In this document: piece by piece, positions 58,607-64,000 of the stretch
Position numbering within the stretch: the first letter of the stretch is position 1
Layout: every line of letters starts with the position of its first letter
Assembly: GCF_036323735.1 (NCBI RefSeq)
Contig: NC_086026.1
Coordinates: forward strand, 48,824,039-48,888,038
Reading direction: 5' to 3'
Source of the DNA: Rattus norvegicus
Taxonomy: Eukaryota; Chordata; Mammalia; Rodentia; Muridae
DNA length: 64,000 nucleotides
Program-made: the position numbers and the translations under genes
The notes under the pieces: model-generated
Seen by the model: the letters and a program-made list of their open reading frames with translations, nothing else
Told to the model about the DNA's origin: nothing
Databases searched by the model: none

Positions 58607-59892
58607 TCGAACCGCCTGGTCAGGTGGGCACTCCTGAGGCTGCAGAGCGGAAGAGACCACCAACACTGCTCACCCCTGCCCACATCCCTGGCCCAAGAGG
58701 AAACTGTATAAGGCCTCTGGGCTCCCGTGGGGGAGGGCCCAGGAGCGGCAGGACCCCTGCCACAGACACCGCCGGACCCTGAAGGAAACAGACCGGATAA
58801 ACAGTTCTCTGCACCCAAATCCCATGGGAGGGAGAGCTAAACCTTCAGAGAGGCAGACAGGCCTGGGAAACCAGAAGAGACTGCTCCCTGCACACACATC
58901 TCGGACGCCAGAGGAAAAAGCCAAAGACCATCTGGAACCCTGGTGCACTGAAGCTCCCGGAAAGGGCGGCACAGGTCTTCGTGGTTGCTGCCGCTGCAGA
59001 GAGCCCCTGGGCAGCACCCCACGAGCGAACTTGAGCCTCGGGACCACAGGTAAGACCAAATTTTCTGCTGCAAGAAAGCTGCCTGGTGAGCTTGGGACAC
59101 ACGGAAGTAGAATTTCTCTAGAACCGGGCACGTTCTGTGTTTACCGGAAGTCCCACACCCGCAGATCCCGGCCCGCAGCAGCTCTCTGCTCCCAGACCCG
59201 GTGAGAGAGAGACCCAACCGCCTGGTCAGGTGGGCACTCCTGAGGCTGCAGAGCGGAAGAGACCACCAACACTGCTCACCCCTGCCCACATCCCTGGCCC
59301 AAGAGGAAACTGTATAAGGCCTCTGGGCTCCCGTGGGGGAGGGCCCAGGAGCGGCAGGACCCCTGCCACAGACACCGCCGGACCCTGAAGGAAACAGACC
59401 GGATAAACAGTTCTCTGCACCCAAATCCCGTGGGAGGGAGAGCTAAACCTTCAGAGAGGCAGACAGGCCTGGGAAACCAGAAGAGACTGCTCCCTGCACA
59501 CACATCTCGGACGCCAGAGGAAAAAGCCAAAGACCATCAGGAACCCTGGTGCACTGAAGCTCCCGCAAGGGGCGGCACAGGTCTTCGTGGTTGCTGCCGC
59601 TGCAGAGAGCCCCTGGACAGCACCCCACGAGCAAACCTGAGCCTCGGGACCACAGGTAAGACCAAATTTTCTGCTGCAAGAAAGCTGCCTGGTGAACTCA
59701 AGACACAGGCCCACAGGAACAGCTGAAGACCTGTAGAGAGGAAAAACTACACGCCCGAAAGCAGAACACTCTGTCCCCATAACTGACTGAAAGAGAGGAA
59801 AACAGGTCTACAGCACTCCTGACACACAGGCTTATAGGACAGTCTAGCCACTGTCAGAAATAGCAGAACAAAGTAACACTAGAGATAATCTG
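58607..59892 (+). promoter_or_regulatory. Young rat L1 5' UTR with 606-bp monomers
   Basis: GC-rich promoter region of the following L1. One full monomer starts at about 58610 and a second, partial one at 59216: the ACCGCCTGGTCAGG start recurs 606 bp apart (58611 and 59217), as does the GGGAGGGAGAGCTAAACC block near 58825 and 59431. The second monomer runs to about 59700 and passes into a non-monomeric tether up to the ORF1 ATG. L1 monomers carry internal promoter activity in rodents. The first monomer is the 5' end of the insertion. Confidence 0.9.
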
Positions 59893-60966
59893 ATGGCGAG
59901 AGGCAAGCGCAGGAACCCAAGCAACAGAAACCAAGACTACATGCCATCATCGGAGCCCAATTCTCCCACCAAAACAAACATGGAATATCCAAACACACCA
60001 GAAAAGCAAGATCTAGTTTCAAAATCATATTTGATCATGATGCTGGAGGACTTCAGGAAAGACCTGAACACACTTAGGGAAGCACAGGAAAACATTAATA
60101 AACAAGTAAAAGCCTACAGAGAGGAATCGCAAAAATCCCTGAAAGAATTCCAGGAAAACACAATCAAACAGTTGAAGGAATTAAAAATGGAAATAGAAGC
60201 AATCAAGAAAGAACACATGGAAACAACCCTGGATATAGAAAACCAAAAGAAGAGACAAGGAGCTGTAGATACAAGCTTCACCAACAGAATACAGGAGATG
60301 GAAGAGAGAATCTCAGGAGCAGAAGATTCCATAGAAATCATTGACTCAACTGTCAAAGATAATGTAAAGCGGAAAAAGCTACTGGTCCAAAACATACAGG
60401 AAATCCAGGACTCAATGAGAAGATCAAACCTAAGGATAATAGGTATAGAAGAGAGTGAAGACTCCCAGCTCAAAGGACCAGTAAATATCTTCAACAAAAT
60501 CATAGAAGAAAACTTCCCTAACCTAAAAAAAGAGATACCCATAGACATACAGGAAGCCTACAGAACTCCAAATAGATTGGACCAGAAAAGAAACACCTCC
60601 CGTCACATAATTGTCAAAACACCAAACGCACAAAATAAAGAAAGAATATTAAAAGCAGTAAGGGAAAAAGGTCAAGTAACATATAAAGGGAGACCTATCA
60701 GAATCACACCAGACTTCTCGCCAGAAACTATGAAGGCCAGAAGATCCTGGACTGATGTTATACAGACCCTAAGAGAACACAAATGCCAGCCCAGATTACT
60801 GTATCCAGCAAAACTATCAATTAACATTGATGGAGAAACCAGGATATTCCATGACAAAACCAAATTTACACAATATCTTTCTACAAATCCAGCACTACAA
60901 AGGATAATAAATGGTAAAGCCCAACATAAGGAGGCAAGCTATACCCTAGAAGAAGCAAGAAACTAA
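59893..60966 (+). CDS. L1 ORF1 protein, intact (357 aa)
   Basis: RNA-binding chaperone of the LINE-1 ribonucleoprotein; it forms trimers and coats L1 RNA in the cytoplasm. The frame is open for 357 codons, the usual rodent length. The start MARGKRRNPS is the normal ORF1 N-terminus. Residues about 50-152 form a heptad-rich coiled coil; 177-255 (RRSNLRIIGIEES) are the RRM; 256-340 (GRPIRITPDFS and following) form the C-terminal domain. The stop is followed by a 25-bp gap before the ORF2 start. No disabling change was seen, so this is a recent insertion. Confidence 0.95.
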   Translation: MARGKRRNPSNRNQDYMPSSEPNSPTKTNMEYPNTPEKQDLVSKSYLIMMLEDFRKDLNTLREAQENINKQVKAYREESQKSLKEFQENTIKQLKELKMEIEAIKKEHMETTLDIENQKKRQGAVDTSFTNRIQEMEERISGAEDSIEIIDSTVKDNVKRKKLLVQNIQEIQDSMRRSNLRIIGIEESEDSQLKGPVNIFNKIIEENFPNLKKEIPIDIQEAYRTPNRLDQKRNTSRHIIVKTPNAQNKERILKAVREKGQVTYKGRPIRITPDFSPETMKARRSWTDVIQTLREHKCQPRLLYPAKLSINIDGETRIFHDKTKFTQYLSTNPALQRIINGKAQHKEASYTLEEARN

Positions 60967-60991
60967 TCGTCTTGGCAACAAAACAAAGAGA

Positions 60992-63900
60992 ATGAAAGCA
61001 CACAAACATAACCTCACATCAAATATGAATATAACGGGAAGCAATAATCACTATTCCTTAATATCTCTCAATATCAATGGCCTCAACTCCCCAATAAAAA
61101 GACATAGATTAACAAACTGGATACGCAACGAGGACCCTGCATTCTGCTGCCTACAGGAAACACACCTCAGAGACAAAGACAGACACTACCTCAGAGTGAA
61201 AGGCTGGAAAACAACTTTCCAAGCAAATGGTCAGAAGAAGCAAGCTGGAGTAGCCATTCTAATATCAAATAAAATCAATTTCCAACTAAAAGTCATCAAA
61301 AAAGATAAGGAAGGACACTTCATATTCATCAAAGGAAAAATCAACCAAGATGAACTCTCAATCCTAAATATCTATGCCCCAAATACAAGGGCACCTACAT
61401 ATGTAAAAGAAACCTTACTAAAGCTCAAAACACACATTGCACCTCACACAATAATAGTGGGAGATTTCAACACCCCACTCTCATCAATGGACAGATCATG
61501 GAAACAGAAATTAAACAGTGATGTAGACAGACAAAGAGAAGTCATGAGCCAAATGGACTTAACGGATATTTATAGAACATTCTATCCTAAAGCAAAAGGA
61601 TATACCTTCTTCTCAGCTCCTCATGGTACTTTCTCCAAAATTGACCATATAATTGGTCAAAAAACGGGCCTCAACAGGTACAGAAAGATAGAAATAATCC
61701 CATGCGTGCTATCGGACCACCACGGCCTAAAACTGGTCTTCAATAACAATAAGGGAAGAATGCCCACATATACGTGGAAATTGAACAATGCTCTACTCAA
61801 TGATAACCCGGTCAAGGAAGAAATAAAGAAAGAAATTAAAAACTTTTTAGAATTTAATGAAAATGAAGATACAACATACTCAAACCTATGGGACACAATG
61901 AAAGCTGTGCTAAGAGGAAAACTCATAGCGCTGAGTGCCTGCAGAAAGAAACAGGAAAGAGCATATGTCAGCAGCTTGACAGCACACCTAAAAGCTCTAG
62001 AACAAAAAGAAGCAAATACACCCAGGAGGAGTAGAAGGCAGGAAATAATCAAACTCAGAGCTGAAATCAACCAAGTAGAAACAAAAAGGACCATAGAAAG
62101 AATCAACAGAACCAAAAGTTGGTTCTTTGAGAAAATCAACAAGATAGATAAACCCTTAGCCAGACTAACGAGAGGACACAGAGAGTGTGTCCAAATTAAC
62201 AAAATCAGAAATGAAAAGGGAGACATAACTACAGATTTGGAGGAAATTCAAAAAATCATCAGATCTTACTATAAAAACCTATATTCAACAAAATTTGAAA
62301 ATCTTCAGGAAATGGACAATTTCCTAGACAGATACCAGGTATCAAAGTTAAATCAGGAACAGATAAACCAGTTAAACAACCCCATAACTCCTAAGGAAAT
62401 AGAAGCAGTCATTAAAGGTCTCCCAACCAAAAAGAGCCCAGGTCCAGGCGTGTTTAGTGCAGAATTCTATCAAACCTTCATAGAAGACCTCATACCAATA
62501 TTATCCAAACTATTCCACAAAATGGAAACAGATGGAGCCCTACCGAACTCCTTCTACGAAGCCACAATTACTCTTATACCTAAACCACACAAAGACACAA
62601 CAAAGAAAGAGAACTTCAGACCAATTTCCCTTATGAATATCGACGCAAAAATACTCAATAAAATTCTGGCAAACCGAATTCAAGAGCACATCAAAACAAT
62701 CATCCACCATGATCAAGTAGGCTTCATCCCAGGCATGCAGGGATGGTTTAATATACGGAAAACCATCAACGTGATCCATTATATAAACAAACTGAAAGAA
62801 CAGAACCACATGATCATTTCATTAGATGCTGAGAAAGCATTTGACAAAATTCAACACCCCTTCATGATAAAAGTCCTGGAAAGAATAGGAATTCAAGGCC
62901 CATACCTAAACATAGTAAAAGCCATATACAGCAAACCAGTTGCTAACATTAAACTAAATGGAGAGAAACTTGAAGCAATCCCACTAAAATCAGGGACTAG
63001 ACAAGGCTGCCCACTCTCTCCCTACTTATTCAATATAGTTCTTGAAGTTCTAGCCAGAGCAATCATACAACAAAAGGAGATCAAAGGGATACAGATCGGA
63101 AAAGAAGAGGTCAAAATATCACTATTTGCAGATGACATGATAGTATATTTAAGTGATCCCAAAAGTTCCACCAGAGAACTACTAAAGCTGATAAACAACT
63201 TCAGCAAAGTGGCTGGGTATAAAATTAACTCAAATAAATCAGTTGCCTTCCTCTATACAAAAGAGAAACAAGCCGAGAAAGAAATTAGGGAAACGACTCC
63301 CTTCATAATAGACCCAAATAATATAAAGTACCTCGGTGTGACTTTAACCAAGCAAGTAAAAGATCTGTACAATAAGAACTTCAAGACACTGAGGAAAGAA
63401 ATTGAAGAAGACCTCAGAAGATGGAAAGATCTCCCATGCTCATGGATTGGCAGGATTAATATGGTAAAAATGGCCATTTTACCAAAGCAATCTACAGATT
63501 CAATGCAATCCCCATCAAAATACCAATCCAATTCTTCAAAGAGTTAGACAGAACAATTTGCAAATTCATCTGGAATAACAAAAAACCCAGGATAGCTAAA
63601 GCTATCCTCAACAATAAAAGGACTTCAGGGGGAATCACTATCCCTGAACTCAAGCAGTATTACAGAGCAATAGTGATAAAAACTGCATGGTATTGGTACA
63701 GAGACAGACAGATAGACCAATGGAATAGAATTGAAGACCCAGAAATGAACCCACACACCTATGGTCACTTGATTTTTGACAAAGGAGCCAAAACCATCCA
63801 ATGGAAAAAAGATAGTATTTTCAGCAAATGGTGCTGGTTCAACTGGAGGGCAACATGTAGAAGAATGCAGATCGATCCTTCCTTATCACCCTGTACAAAG

Positions 63901-64000
63901 CTTAAGTCCAAGTGGATCAAGGACCTCCACATCAAACCAGACACACTCAAACTAATAGAAGAAAAACTAGGGAAGCATCTGGAACACATGGGCACTGGAA
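60992..64000 (+). pseudogene. L1 ORF2 (endonuclease and reverse transcriptase), one apparent frameshift, cut by window end
   Basis: ORF2p nicks DNA and reverse-transcribes L1 RNA at the target. Open from 60992 to the stop ending at 63547 (851 codons). Endonuclease residues visible: E56 in CLQETH, D158 and N160 in GDFN, D242 and H244 in SDHHGL. Reverse transcriptase landmarks: RPISLMNID, GTRQGCPLSPYLF and FADD at 712-715. At about 63484 an A-run has three A where older copies suggest four; from there the correct frame continues without a stop to 64000 in another phase. So only one base separates this ORF2 from an open frame within the window; the cysteine-rich C-terminus and 3' UTR are not seen. 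Confidence 0.9.

Noticed and set aside
58837..59424. 195-codon antisense frame taken as a gene
   Set aside because: Lies in GC-rich L1 monomers and repeats with them. Kept only as an observation because of the 606-bp period.

Overview
This window is mammalian, and rodent, most likely Rattus (probably R. norvegicus). The evidence is four clean tRNA-derived ID SINEs with target-site duplications, a young L1 whose 5' UTR is built of tandem monomers of about 606 bp, several generations of rodent L1 (old Lx-like to young), abundant microsatellites, and two single-exon olfactory receptor coding sequences. No prokaryotic, plasmid or phage feature is present. Assignments rest on reading the sequence and on remembered repeat families; no search was run, so repeat subfamily names and many repeat edges are approximate.

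Host genes. There are two intact class II olfactory receptor (OR) genes on the + strand, at 13521-14465 (314 codons) and 39980-40915 (311 codons). Both look like the OR10D subfamily (in human, a chromosome 11q24 cluster; the rat counterpart should be on chromosome 8). A hand alignment gives about 35 amino-acid differences, so they are recent paralogues. Each has a conserved splice acceptor about 28 bp before its ATG, as expected for an OR coding exon preceded by non-coding 5' exons. Remnants of a third OR type (TM5-TM7 region) lie about 3.9 kb before the first gene and about 9.8 kb before the second.

Layout. 1-6766 is an old + strand L1, split by an ID SINE, a probable LTR, an A-tailed retrocopy and two antisense L1 tails. 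6767-16540 is duplicon A (OR remnant plus OR gene 1). 16540-26575 is a nest of - strand L1 copies with a URR1-like repeat, a complete solo ERV1-type LTR and a twin-primed L1 inversion. 26685-31780 plus 37490-43690 is duplicon B (OR remnant plus OR gene 2), split at 31800-37490 by a pile of L1 tails, an LTR and an unexplained GC-rich block. 43700-47040 holds a degenerate minisatellite, an Lx-like tail and unassigned sequence. 47045-54115 is a nearly full-length but dead - strand L1. 54632-58600 is the start of duplicon C, homologous to the first parts of A and B. 58607-64000 is a young + strand L1 with intact ORF1 and an ORF2 carrying one apparent single-base frameshift; it runs off the window and interrupts duplicon C before its OR part.

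Together the window shows an OR cluster growing by tandem duplication of units roughly 20-30 kb long, with retrotransposons filling and breaking the units. I see no CRISPR array, operon or new enzymatic system. The most notable observations are the two divergent OR paralogues, the three-copy duplicon, the precisely delimited retroposon events and the nearly intact rat L1.
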